From: Kribbella antiqua | GTDB lineage: Bacteria > Actinomycetota > Actinomycetes > Propionibacteriales > Kribbellaceae | NCBI RefSeq assembly: GCF_004345665.1 | Contig: NZ_SLWR01000001.1 | Location: 62,001 to 126,000, forward strand | DNA: 64,000 bases | Reading direction: 5' to 3' | Made by a program: the position numbers and the translations under genes | Notes under the pieces: generated by a model | Databases searched by the model: none | What the model was told of the DNA's origin: nothing | Seen by the model: the letters and a program-made list of their open reading frames with translations, nothing else | Shown: piece by piece, positions 8,131-15,416 of the stretch | Layout of the letters: each line of letters starts with the position of its first letter | Position numbering within the stretch: position 1 is the first letter of the stretch

Positions 8131-8165
8131 GCAAGGAGAGTATTTCCTCCTTGCTTTTTCTTTTG
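8131..8165 (+). terminator. Strong intrinsic terminator just downstream of the RAE-overlapping promoter
   Basis: GCAAGGAG and CTCCTTGC pair perfectly across an 8-base loop, followed by a tract of T with one C and one G-free run (8155-8164). It is oriented to stop plus-strand RNA. No plus-strand gene ends upstream, since the glycosyltransferase runs the other way, so its natural client is RNA begun at the 8093-8121 promoter, which would be only about 35 bases long. Confidence 0.8.
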
Positions 8166-8198
8166 TGTCGGCTGCTTTACGGCGGCTAGCATCCGTGG

Positions 8199-8411
8199 AT
8201 GAGCTTCCGGATCGATCGCGTCATCGAGGAACGGGCGCCTGGTGACGCCGGGCTGGCCGTGCTGCTGGGATCCGCGTTCGCCGAGCTCGTCGCGCGGTGC
8301 GCGCAGCCCGAGGCGATTGCGCTGTATGAGTCGAGCGGATACGTCCCGGCGGCGCCGTGGGGCAAGTACGTCGACCAGCCGCTGACCCGCTGCTACGCGA
8401 AGGCGCTGTAG
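8199..8411 (+). pseudogene. GNAT N-acetyltransferase with large internal deletion
   Basis: A 70-codon open frame whose first 31 residues resemble a GNAT N-terminus and whose remainder (PEAIALYESSGY, then WGKYVDQPLTRCYAKAL) is the C-terminal beta-strand end of the fold. The central 90 or so residues, including the acetyl-CoA-binding R/QxxGxG/A loop, are missing, though the frame is kept. It cannot bind acetyl-CoA and is called a pseudogene. The next gene carries a similar in-frame loss. Confidence 0.75.
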
Positions 8412-8413
8412 CG

Positions 8414-8635
8414 GTGCACTTCAGCGAGTACGACACGAGGCTGGCGGCGTACGCCGTGATCGTTGACTCGGACAAGATCCTGCTGACTTGGTTCGTCGGC
8501 AATGACCACGCGCCGGCCTGCTGGTCGATGCCGGGTGGCGGTGTCGAGTTCGCCCAGTGGGTGCCACTGGGCGAAGCACGCTCGCTGTCGCCGCGCGCCG
8601 ACATCGTCGACGTCGCTCTCAACACGACCCGTTGA
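8414..8635 (+). pseudogene. NUDIX hydrolase lacking its Nudix box
   Basis: From GTG 8414, two bases after the GNAT remnant, about 74 codons read a NUDIX N-terminus (YAVIVDSDKILLTWF, then WSMPGGGVEF). Where the catalytic GX5EX7REUXEEXGU helix should begin the sequence jumps to AQWVPLGEARSLSPRAD, a C-terminal portion. The missing segment is about 60 residues and the frame is retained. Without the metal-binding glutamates it should be inactive. A 21-bp hairpin at 8643-8687 follows the stop. Confidence 0.75.
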
Positions 8636-8642
8636 AGGGTTC

Positions 8643-8687
8643 CGCGACCTCATCGTGGAACGGCAGCCGTTCCACGATGAGGTCGCG
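8643..8687. terminator. Perfect 21-bp inverted repeat between convergent genes
   Basis: Two exactly complementary 21-base arms (8643-8663 and 8667-8687) with a three-base CAG loop lie between the NUDIX remnant ending at 8635 and the YCII gene ending at 8696. There is no T-run, but such long GC-rich hairpins commonly end both converging transcripts in actinomycetes. Confidence 0.65.
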
Positions 8688-8695
8688 CGATGGAG

Positions 8696-9055
8696 TCAGC
8701 CGGCCTGAGGCTGCGGCTTGAAGCGGCGGACCTCATGCGGCCAACCGCATGCCTCCGCGACCTTGCCCGCCCACATCTTGGCGGCCTCGTCGTCGGCCAC
8801 GTTCACCAGCGCGAACCCGCCCAGATACTCCTTGGTCTCGACGTACGGTCCGTCGGTGATCAACACGTCGCCACTGGTGGGGTCGGCGCTGTAGACCGGG
8901 CCGTCCTCCTCCTCCAGCCCTCCGGCGAAGACGTAAACGCCGGCAGCCTTCATCTCGTCCACGACCGCCCTGGCGAGTGGCCCACGCCCGCCGAACCACT
9001 CCTCGGTGTGGTCGCCCACCCACTGCTGGTTGAAGTAGATGAGGTACTCGGGCAT
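8696..9055 (-). CDS. YCII-related (DGPF) family protein
   Basis: 119 residues from ATG 9053-9055 with AAGGAG five bases upstream. A ferredoxin-like YCII fold: EYLIYFNQQWVGDH at the start and the signature ITDGPYVETKEYLGGF near residues 70-85. Family members are often encoded beside ECF42-type sigma factors, which control them; here no sigma gene is adjacent, but one lies with a second DGPF gene at 34525-36132. Function of the family is unsettled (possible small-molecule transformation). Confidence 0.82.
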   Translation of the reverse strand: MPEYLIYFNQQWVGDHTEEWFGGRGPLARAVVDEMKAAGVYVFAGGLEEEDGPVYSADPTSGDVLITDGPYVETKEYLGGFALVNVADDEAAKMWAGKVAEACGWPHEVRRFKPQPQAG

Positions 9056-9232
9056 GTCTGCTCCTTCAGCTCCAGCGGACCCGCTGTCCGCCTCCACCTA
9101 CGCTACGAACGGCGTCCGGTCGATACGACAAGCGATCGGCAAGAAGTTTTCAGGACCTCCACCGCTCGGCCTCCGCCCCTGCAACTGGCTACGAGTAGCC
9201 AAACCGCAGACCTCAAGGCCCGACAAATGCAC

Positions 9233-9970
9233 TCATCCCTTTGCTGAGGGAGTGGCAGAATGTTGTGGGGCCAGCACACAGAACTCGTTGCCGTCGGGGT
9301 CGGCCATGACGACCCAGTCGACGTCGCCCTGGCCGATGTCGATGCGCTTGGCGCCGAGTGAGATCAGACGGTCAACCTCGGCTTGCTGATCGCCGCCGGC
9401 CGGGGGAGCGAGGTCGAAGTGCAGCCGGTTCTTGCCGAGCTTCGGGCTCACCGGGGGACCGCCCCAGGTGATCTTCGGACCGCCGTGCGGCGAGCGGATC
9501 GCGGTCTCCTCGTCCTGGTCCCAGACCAGCGGCCAGTCCAGCGCCTTGCTCCAGAAGTACCCGACCTCCTGGGTGCCGTCGGACGAGAGCGCTCCGATGA
9601 ATCCGCAGTCGGCAAGGAAGTTGTTTCCCGCCTCGATGACGCAGAACTCGTTGCCTTCGGGGTCCGCGAGTACGACGTGACCTTCTTCAGGCAGCTGACC
9701 GACGTCGATGTGCCGGGCGCCAAGTCCGAGTGCCCGCTCGACGATCACCTGCTGGGGCTCGAGATTGCTCGTCAGATCGAAGTGGGTCTGGTTCGGACCG
9801 GCCTTCGGTTCCTCGGTCGGAGCAAACCGGATCCGGAACCCGGTGTCGTCGTTCGGCAGGATCGCGATCTCGTCGTCAGCCATCTCCCAGCCCAGGACCC
9901 CAGCCCAGAACCGCGCGAGACGAACCGGCTCGTTTGCATCAAAGCAAAGCGCGAAAAGATGAGAAGTCAT
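9233..9970 (-). CDS. Two-domain VOC family protein
   Basis: 245 residues with two VOC modules in tandem: residues about 3-118 ending VVLADPEGNEFCVIE and 123-240 ending VVMADPDGNEFCVLA. Each half has an alpha-helix with (F/Y)W near the start, a central His (QTHFDL; RLHFDL) and the terminal GNEFCV glutamate, so each can form a metal or ligand cup. Fused VOC pairs make the active site within one chain. Substrate is unknown. An ATG 12 bases upstream (9982) is an alternative start but has GGAG abutting it. Confidence 0.85.
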   Translation of the reverse strand: MTSHLFALCFDANEPVRLARFWAGVLGWEMADDEIAILPNDDTGFRIRFAPTEEPKAGPNQTHFDLTSNLEPQQVIVERALGLGARHIDVGQLPEEGHVVLADPEGNEFCVIEAGNNFLADCGFIGALSSDGTQEVGYFWSKALDWPLVWDQDEETAIRSPHGGPKITWGGPPVSPKLGKNRLHFDLAPPAGGDQQAEVDRLISLGAKRIDIGQGDVDWVVMADPDGNEFCVLAPQHSATPSAKG

Positions 9971-10086
9971 CGCAGTCCGCATCTCCGATCTGTTGACTCA
10001 CGGCCGCGGATAGGGCCCGTCCTACCTACTCATGAGGAAACGAACGCTATGGCGCTCTGGTGCTGCGAAGCAACGCAATAAATTTG

Positions 10087-10105
10087 CCGGGCTGATGACG
10101 CCCGG
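10087..10105 (-). terminator. Probable intrinsic terminator of the two-component operon
   Basis: Read on the minus strand, CCGGGC, a seven-base loop and GCCCGG are followed by CAAATTTATTG, starting seven bases after the response-regulator stop. Short stem plus an A/T-rich tail fits a moderate intrinsic terminator. Confidence 0.5.
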
Positions 10106-10111
10106 TTGCTG

Positions 10112-10795
10112 TCACGCCGCGCCGCGGAAGCGGTAGCCGAAGCCGCGAACAGACTCGATCTGCACACACGTCGAATCGTGTGATTCGAGCTTTCGGCGGA
10201 GTCGGAGAACGGCGAACTTCACCCGTTCCAGGCCGAGACCGCTGGGGTCGTCCCACACCTGGGCAAGCAACTGGGTCGGGTTCAGGATCGAGCCCCGGTG
10301 CCGGACCAGGACGGCCAGCAGGCGGAACTCTGTCGGCGTCAGTCGCACGTCTAGACCGTCCAGCCGCACCGATCGCTGCTGCGGATCGATCCGCAGCCGG
10401 CCGTCGTCGTAGACCTCGATCGCCCAGGTCGGCGGCACCGTCCGGCGCAGCAAGGCTTCCAGTCGCGCCACCAGTTCGTTGCTGCCGAACGGCTTCGTGA
10501 GGTAGTCGTCTGCTCCTGCCCGTAGTCCACGGACCTTGTCGGCCTCCTGGCCATGTCCACTGAGGATGAGGATCGGCAGGTCGCTGATGTCCCGGACCCG
10601 CTCGAGAACCTGCCAGCCGTCCATATCCCGCAGCCCGATGTCGAGCACCAGGAGATCAGGGCGCAGGGAGTGCACGGCCCGCAGACCCGCCCGCCCGTCC
10701 TCGACATGGTCCACCTCGTAACCTGACCGGCGAAGAAGTACACCGAGCGCGAGCCCGACGTCGGCATCGTCCTCGATCACCAGGACGCGGCTCAT
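10112..10795 (-). CDS. OmpR-family response regulator
   Basis: 227 residues. Receiver domain (1-115) has the acidic pair Asp9/Asp10, phospho-acceptor Asp52 (LLVLDIGL), and Lys101 (YLTKPFG). The C-terminal winged helix (about 130-225) has LTPTEFRLLAVLVRHRG and VKFAVLRLRRKLE with terminal RGFGYRF. It therefore binds DNA in response to phosphorylation. Its ATG at 10793-10795 shares one base with the stop of the upstream histidine kinase (TGATG), so the pair is translationally coupled. Target genes are not evident. Confidence 0.93.
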   Translation of the reverse strand: MSRVLVIEDDADVGLALGVLLRRSGYEVDHVEDGRAGLRAVHSLRPDLLVLDIGLRDMDGWQVLERVRDISDLPILILSGHGQEADKVRGLRAGADDYLTKPFGSNELVARLEALLRRTVPPTWAIEVYDDGRLRIDPQQRSVRLDGLDVRLTPTEFRLLAVLVRHRGSILNPTQLLAQVWDDPSGLGLERVKFAVLRLRRKLESHDSTCVQIESVRGFGYRFRGAA

Positions 10796-11847
10796 CACCG
10801 CTCACCCGGTCGCCGCCAGGGAAGCCGCACGCTGATCGTGATGCCGCTGCCCGTGTTGGCGGCCCGGATGGTGCCCCCGTGACTTTCCGTGATCGCCCGG
10901 CTCAGCGCCAGTCCGAGCCCGGTCGCGGCTGTACCAGGCCGCGGCCGGCTGGATGTCTGGTGGAAGGCGGTGAAAAGCTGGTCGAGATCACCCTCGGGAT
11001 TTCCGGTGCCGGAGTCGGTGACCTCGATCCGCCAACCGGTGGGCGCCGGCACGGCCCGGAGTGTCACGGCGCCGCCTGGCGTGGCGACATCGAGCCTGTT
11101 GATGACGAGACTGGTCAGCAACTGGTGCAGGCGGCCCCAATCACAGCTGATGCGCGGTCCGTCGACATCCTCGCCGCGCAGGGCGACCGCCGCGGACCGG
11201 GCGCGGGGTTGCTGCTCGGCTACGACAGCCCGCACCAGCTCAGGGATAGAGACGAGCGCCAGGTCCAACTGCAATTCCCCTGACTCCAGCCGAGCGATGA
11301 GAGCCAACTCGTCGATGACGGCGAGCATGCGATCGCTGGTACGCCGGATGATCTCGGCGAACTGGCGATTCTCCTCGGTCAGTTCGCCCTCCGCTGCGTC
11401 GGTCAGGAAGCCGGAGAAGGCGATCAACGATGTCAGTGAGCCCCGCAATGCATGGCACACGGCAGCGACGAAGTCGTTGCCGGCAGCCGGGCCGTCGGGA
11501 TGCCTCACCCGCTCGGCGAGAACCTCTGCGAATGCGCCGAGTGCTGTCAGCAGCGCATCGTCGGTCGCCGCGCCAGTCGTACGAACCGACAGCAGTTGCC
11601 CGTCGCAACCAGTTCCGATCAGCCAGACCAGGTCGGTCGCTGCGTGTGAAGGCGGACCGACCCAAGCTGCGTCGAGTCGCGCGGAGCTGATGCTGGGCAC
11701 CTCCGCCAACCGAGCGACCACCCCGTGGGCGTCATCCCTGCTGCGGATGGCCATGGCCGGGGCCAGCAGAGCGAGCACTGCTTGCAGATCGGCCCGCGTC
11801 GAGACAGGCCGACCGCCTGCGCCGATGTCGAGTCGCGCTGTTGTCAT
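10795..11847 (-). CDS. Cytosolic sensor histidine kinase
   Basis: 350 residues without a membrane segment. Residues about 20-115 look like a GAF-type sensor; the HisKA dimerisation helix carries His132 (VCHALRGSLTSL), and the HATPase domain has the N-box region LVINRLDV, DSGTGN and the G-box TGLGLALSRAI. The H-box has Ala-Leu-Arg-Gly in place of the usual Glu-Leu-Arg-Thr. It is first in a two-gene operon with the OmpR-type regulator. A soluble kinase implies an internal cue such as redox, ligand or energy state. Confidence 0.9.
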   Translation of the reverse strand: MTTARLDIGAGGRPVSTRADLQAVLALLAPAMAIRSRDDAHGVVARLAEVPSISSARLDAAWVGPPSHAATDLVWLIGTGCDGQLLSVRTTGAATDDALLTALGAFAEVLAERVRHPDGPAAGNDFVAAVCHALRGSLTSLIAFSGFLTDAAEGELTEENRQFAEIIRRTSDRMLAVIDELALIARLESGELQLDLALVSIPELVRAVVAEQQPRARSAAVALRGEDVDGPRISCDWGRLHQLLTSLVINRLDVATPGGAVTLRAVPAPTGWRIEVTDSGTGNPEGDLDQLFTAFHQTSSRPRPGTAATGLGLALSRAITESHGGTIRAANTGSGITISVRLPWRRPGER

Positions 11848-12010
11848 CTGTCTCGCCTGTCCGCTTGTGCCGGGCGCGGCATCCTCGAGTACGCCGCGGC
11901 CCGACCTTCACTATAGTCGATACATCAGCAATGAGTCGCGATTCGCTTACCTTGGGTGAGAATGACCCTGGACAGTCCTGACAGCAAGTCCATGGATCAG
12001 GGGAAGGTGT

Positions 12011-12457
12011 ATGGCCGCAGCGGACATCGTGCTCGTCGTCGACGACGACGAGGACATCCGGGAGGCGATCCGGCGGATCGTCACCAAGTGCGGCTACTCG
12101 GCCCTCGCTGCCTCCGACGCCCGGGCCGCCCTGCGTGCCGCGCAGGCTGTGGGCGGTCCGATCAGATTGTTGCTCACCGATGTGTGGATGCCCGGACACA
12201 TCAGCGCATCCACGTTGGCAGAACAGCTGACCGGCCTCCACCCGAACCTGAGCGTGGTCTACGTCTCCGGATTGCCCAAGGAGCTCGCGGTCGGCAGGGG
12301 ACTTGTGGGCGCGGACGCAAGCTTCCTCGAGAAGCCGTTCACCCCAGCTCAGCTGGTGGAGGCGATCAGGGCGGCCCTCGGCGATAACGGGACCGGCACC
12401 CAGGTAGTCAGTTCGCCGCTGGGCCAGGCGCGTCCAGAACGGCGCGGACCATCTTGA
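12011..12457 (+). CDS. Stand-alone receiver-domain protein
   Basis: 148 residues: a CheY-like receiver (VLVVDDDEDI, phospho-acceptor Asp57 in LLLTDVWMP, Lys108 in FLEKPF) and a short basic tail with no output domain. GGGGAAGG precedes the ATG. It is divergent from the cytosolic kinase and converges, with about 50 bases of overlap, on a hybrid PAS kinase whose own receiver is closely similar in pattern (LLLTDVVMP, LIEKPF). It could serve as a phosphate shuttle or sink for that kinase. Confidence 0.88.
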   Translation: MAAADIVLVVDDDEDIREAIRRIVTKCGYSALAASDARAALRAAQAVGGPIRLLLTDVWMPGHISASTLAEQLTGLHPNLSVVYVSGLPKELAVGRGLVGADASFLEKPFTPAQLVEAIRAALGDNGTGTQVVSSPLGQARPERRGPS

Positions 12458-14039
12458 GCAGCTCCGTCTGTGAGAACGGCTTCTCGATCAAGGCGACGCC
12501 CGGCTGCAAGGTCCCTTGCGAGGTCAGCACCGGCTGTGCGTAGCCGGACATGTAGAGCACGCGGATGCCGGGCCGTAGCACAGAGACCTTGTCCGCCACG
12601 TCCTTGCCCAGCATGCGCGGCATGACGACATCGGTGAGCAGCAACTGGATCGGTTCGTCGGTCGAGCTCAGCAACTCCAGCGCAGTGACACCGTCGGGCG
12701 CGGTCAGTACCCGGTAACTCTTCCGCATGAGCACGCGGCGGGTGACCTCGCGCATGGCGTCCTCGTCCTCGATCACGAGGATGGTCTCGCCCCCGACGGA
12801 GGGTCGGCCGGCAGACTGGGGCGGCGGCTCATGTTCTGCGGCCTCCACATCGTCCGCCGGGACCACCGTGGCCGGGATCAGCATGAAGAAGGTGCTGCCT
12901 TCCCCTGGCCGGGACATGATCTGTACGAACCCGTCCATTCGCATGATGATTCCGTAGACCGTTGCCAGCCCGAGGCCCGAGCCCTCGCCCTTCGGCTTGG
13001 TGGTGAAGAACGGTTCGAAGGCGTGCTCGATCACCTCCGCCGACATGCCATTGCCGTTGTCGCTCAGCCGGAGCCGGACGTACTGACCCGGGCTGAGGCC
13101 GTGATGGTTCGCCGCATAGGCCTTGTCCACAACGACATTCGCGGTGTCGATCCGCAGTACCCCACCGTTCGGCATCGCGTCCCGGGCGTTGACCGCGAGA
13201 TTGACCAGGACCTGCTCGATCTGGCCGGGATCGGCCATCACCGGCCACAGATCCGGCGCCAGCTCGGCGACCAGGTCGATCTGTTCGTCCAGGGTCCGCT
13301 GGAGCAGGTGCTTCACGTTGCTCACGACCGCGTTGAGGGAGAGCACCCGGGGCCTGACTACCTCCCGGCGGCCGAAGGTGAGCAGCTGATGGGTCAGCCC
13401 GGCACCGCGTTCGGCTGCGCCCTGGATCTGCTGAAGGTCTTTCAAGGCCGCATCCCAGCGCCCCTGGTCGGCACCGCGCACGGCCTTGATCTCCTCTTCG
13501 ACGAACGAGGCGTAGTTGAGGATCACGGAGAGAAGGTTGTTGAAGTCGTGTGCCACACCGCCGGCGAGCTGGCCCAGGCTTTCCAGTCGTTGCGACTGGT
13601 GCGACCGGTTCTCCGCCTGCTCTCGGTCCGCCTGAGCCCTGAGTACCTCGCGCTCGGCCTGCAGTTCGCGCCGCTCGGTGACGTCGCGGATCGCGGCGAA
13701 GGTGATGGTCCCATTCTCGGTCGCGATCGGCGACAGCGAGATCTCGGCCGGGAACTGAGTGCCGTCTTTGCGGCGGGCCGTGAGTTCGGAGCTCCCGTCC
13801 ATCAGCCGCGGCCGGGGATCGACGACGTACCGAGCCCGTTTCGCCGGGTGCAGTGGGCGGGCGCCCTCCGGCACCAGGACCTCTACCGTCCGGCCGATCA
13901 ACTCCTCGCGGGTGTAGCCGAACAAGGCCTCGACTCGGGCGTTCGCCAGAACAATGAGGCCGTCGGACGTGACGCCCACGATGGCGTCCGGAGCCACCTC
14001 AAGCCATCCCACCGGCAATTCTGTCGGCTGCTCGAGCAT
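12408..14039 (-). CDS. PAS hybrid sensor histidine kinase with C-terminal receiver
   Basis: 543 residues from ATG 14037-14039, with GGGGGTGG five bases upstream (a GTG nine bases earlier is the alternative). Order: PAS (about 10-125, DAIVGVTSDGLIVLANARVE), HisKA with His164 in GGVAHDFNNLLS, HATPase (about 275-395, NARDAMPNGG and GSGLGLATVYGI), receiver (about 420-540, phospho-Asp near 470 in LLLTDVVMP). No membrane helix, so it senses in the cytosol. The HDFNN H-box is of the NtrB-like class common in phosphorelays. It converges on the lone receiver gene and is divergent from the exported-protein cluster at 14254. Confidence 0.9.
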   Translation of the reverse strand: MLEQPTELPVGWLEVAPDAIVGVTSDGLIVLANARVEALFGYTREELIGRTVEVLVPEGARPLHPAKRARYVVDPRPRLMDGSSELTARRKDGTQFPAEISLSPIATENGTITFAAIRDVTERRELQAEREVLRAQADREQAENRSHQSQRLESLGQLAGGVAHDFNNLLSVILNYASFVEEEIKAVRGADQGRWDAALKDLQQIQGAAERGAGLTHQLLTFGRREVVRPRVLSLNAVVSNVKHLLQRTLDEQIDLVAELAPDLWPVMADPGQIEQVLVNLAVNARDAMPNGGVLRIDTANVVVDKAYAANHHGLSPGQYVRLRLSDNGNGMSAEVIEHAFEPFFTTKPKGEGSGLGLATVYGIIMRMDGFVQIMSRPGEGSTFFMLIPATVVPADDVEAAEHEPPPQSAGRPSVGGETILVIEDEDAMREVTRRVLMRKSYRVLTAPDGVTALELLSSTDEPIQLLLTDVVMPRMLGKDVADKVSVLRPGIRVLYMSGYAQPVLTSQGTLQPGVALIEKPFSQTELLKMVRAVLDAPGPAAN

Positions 14040-14253
14040 CTGTGCCACCCCCGTGTGACGACCTCTGCACTATAAGCAACCAGGCGACCGGGGTGCGGAC
14101 CTGCGCAGAAATGACACCTGTTCTGCAACCTGACGGCACCGGCGCCCGCACCACAGGCGCCGCAGTCTCAGGACCAGGCGGAACCGACGCGCCTCCGCCC
14201 GAGCCAGGTCTACGCGACTCAACAGCATCACGTGCACCACGAAGGAGATTCTG

Positions 14254-14802
14254 ATGTTCAAGATCCTGAGGAAGAAGCGAGTTTTCATTCCCCTGGCCGC
14301 CCTCGCGGTACTCGCCGTCAGCGGTATCGCCTACGCGTTCTGGACCACCAGTGGCGAGGGCGACGCAACGGGCACCACCGGCACCAGCACCGCGATGACG
14401 GTCACCCAGAACGGCGTGGTCAGCGGCATGACGCCGGGTAGCGCGGCGCAGCCCGTCAACTACACGATCACCAACACCGCCAGCACACCGCAGTACATCA
14501 CCTCGGTGACGATCACGAAGGCGAGCGTCACCTACATCAACGCATCCGGCACAGGCACCGGAACCACTGCCGCCGACCATGCGGCCGGCGCGGTTGCCGA
14601 AGTGTGCACGACTGCCGACTTTGCCGTGGTTCAGCCGAGCGCGGTAGGCCTTGATCTTCCCAACGGCGACTCCGCCTTCACCCGGGATGCCGCTACGACG
14701 TACCAGGGCAGGCTGAGCGGCACGGTCCAGTTGCGCAACACCACCTCGAACCAGGACGACTGCAAGAACACCACCATCAACCTCACCATCACCGCCGCGT
14801 AG
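14254..14802 (+). CDS. TasA/SipW-type exported protein, possible fibre subunit
   Basis: 182 residues; ATG 14254 with GAAGGAGA seven bases upstream. The N-terminus is a short basic stretch, a hydrophobic core and IAYAFWTTSGEGDATG. The A(Y/F)W followed by Ser/Gly/Thr residues is the hallmark of the alternate-signal exported proteins whose best known members are Bacillus TasA/CalY, processed by the SipW-type signal peptidase. The mature chain is Thr/Ser-rich beta-sandwich-like, with two cysteines (EVCTTADF and DDCKNTT). A 14-bp hairpin follows 16 bases after the stop and may reduce read-through to the next two genes. Confidence 0.78.
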   Translation: MFKILRKKRVFIPLAALAVLAVSGIAYAFWTTSGEGDATGTTGTSTAMTVTQNGVVSGMTPGSAAQPVNYTITNTASTPQYITSVTITKASVTYINASGTGTGTTAADHAAGAVAEVCTTADFAVVQPSAVGLDLPNGDSAFTRDAATTYQGRLSGTVQLRNTTSNQDDCKNTTINLTITAA

Positions 14803-14818
14803 CAGCCCGGCTGTACAC

Positions 14819-14860
14819 CAGCCAGTGGGGTGACGGGTGAGGCCGCCACCCCACTGGCTG
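14819..14860 (+). terminator. Intercistronic hairpin, possible attenuating terminator
   Basis: Perfect 14-bp arms CAGCCAGTGGGGTG and CACCCCACTGGCTG around a 14-base loop, placed between the first and second exported-protein genes. There is no T-run, so partial termination or 3'-end protection of the first message is more likely than full arrest. Confidence 0.55.
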
Positions 14861-14900
14861 CTCGACATCGACGTACCGCCGACGAGACCTCGGAGACATC

Positions 14901-15416
14901 ATGAGCAAGACACTCCAACGGCGACACGGTCGATGGCTCACCTTCCCGCTCGTCGTCTTCGCCCTCAGCATGCTCACTGCCGTCGTTGCCGTGACCGCCG
15001 ACGCCTACTGGCCCGGATCAGGTGATGGAAGCGCGGCCGGCACGGCTGGGGAAGCGCTGTCGATCACGATGACCGCCGGTACGGCGACCACCCAGCTCAG
15101 TCCGGGCGGTACCGCCGGCGTGGCGCTGACGATCTCCAACCCGAACTTGTTCGGCGTCCGGATCACCGAGCTGTCCTTGGACACGGGCGCCGGGACGGGC
15201 GGGTTCGCCGTCGACACCGCCCATGCCGGATGTGGCGTCTCAACGCTGAGCTACACCCGGCAAACCAATGGCGGAGCCGGCTGGACCATACCCGCGAAGG
15301 TCGGTGCTGTGAACGGCTCCCTGCCGCTGAATCTACCCGCTGCGCTGACGATGGCCGCCGCCGCGGCGAACGCCTGCCAGGGCGCAGGATTCACCGTATT
15401 CCTGTTGGCCGGCTGA
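14901..15416 (+). CDS. Second TasA/SipW-type exported protein
   Basis: 171 residues beginning with a basic RRHGRW stretch, a hydrophobic helix and TADAYWPGSGDGSAAG, again the AYW-type alternate signal. The mature part is Gly/Ala/Thr-rich with ITMTAGTATTQLSPGG and ALTISNPNLFGVRITELSL, resembling the DUF-type beta-sandwich of this class, and contains a Cys pair (HAGCGVS and ANACQGAG). Its stop overlaps the start of the next gene (TGATG at 15414-15418), so translation is coupled. Likely a minor or accessory subunit of the same extracellular structure. Confidence 0.72.
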   Translation: MSKTLQRRHGRWLTFPLVVFALSMLTAVVAVTADAYWPGSGDGSAAGTAGEALSITMTAGTATTQLSPGGTAGVALTISNPNLFGVRITELSLDTGAGTGGFAVDTAHAGCGVSTLSYTRQTNGGAGWTIPAKVGAVNGSLPLNLPAALTMAAAAANACQGAGFTVFLLAG

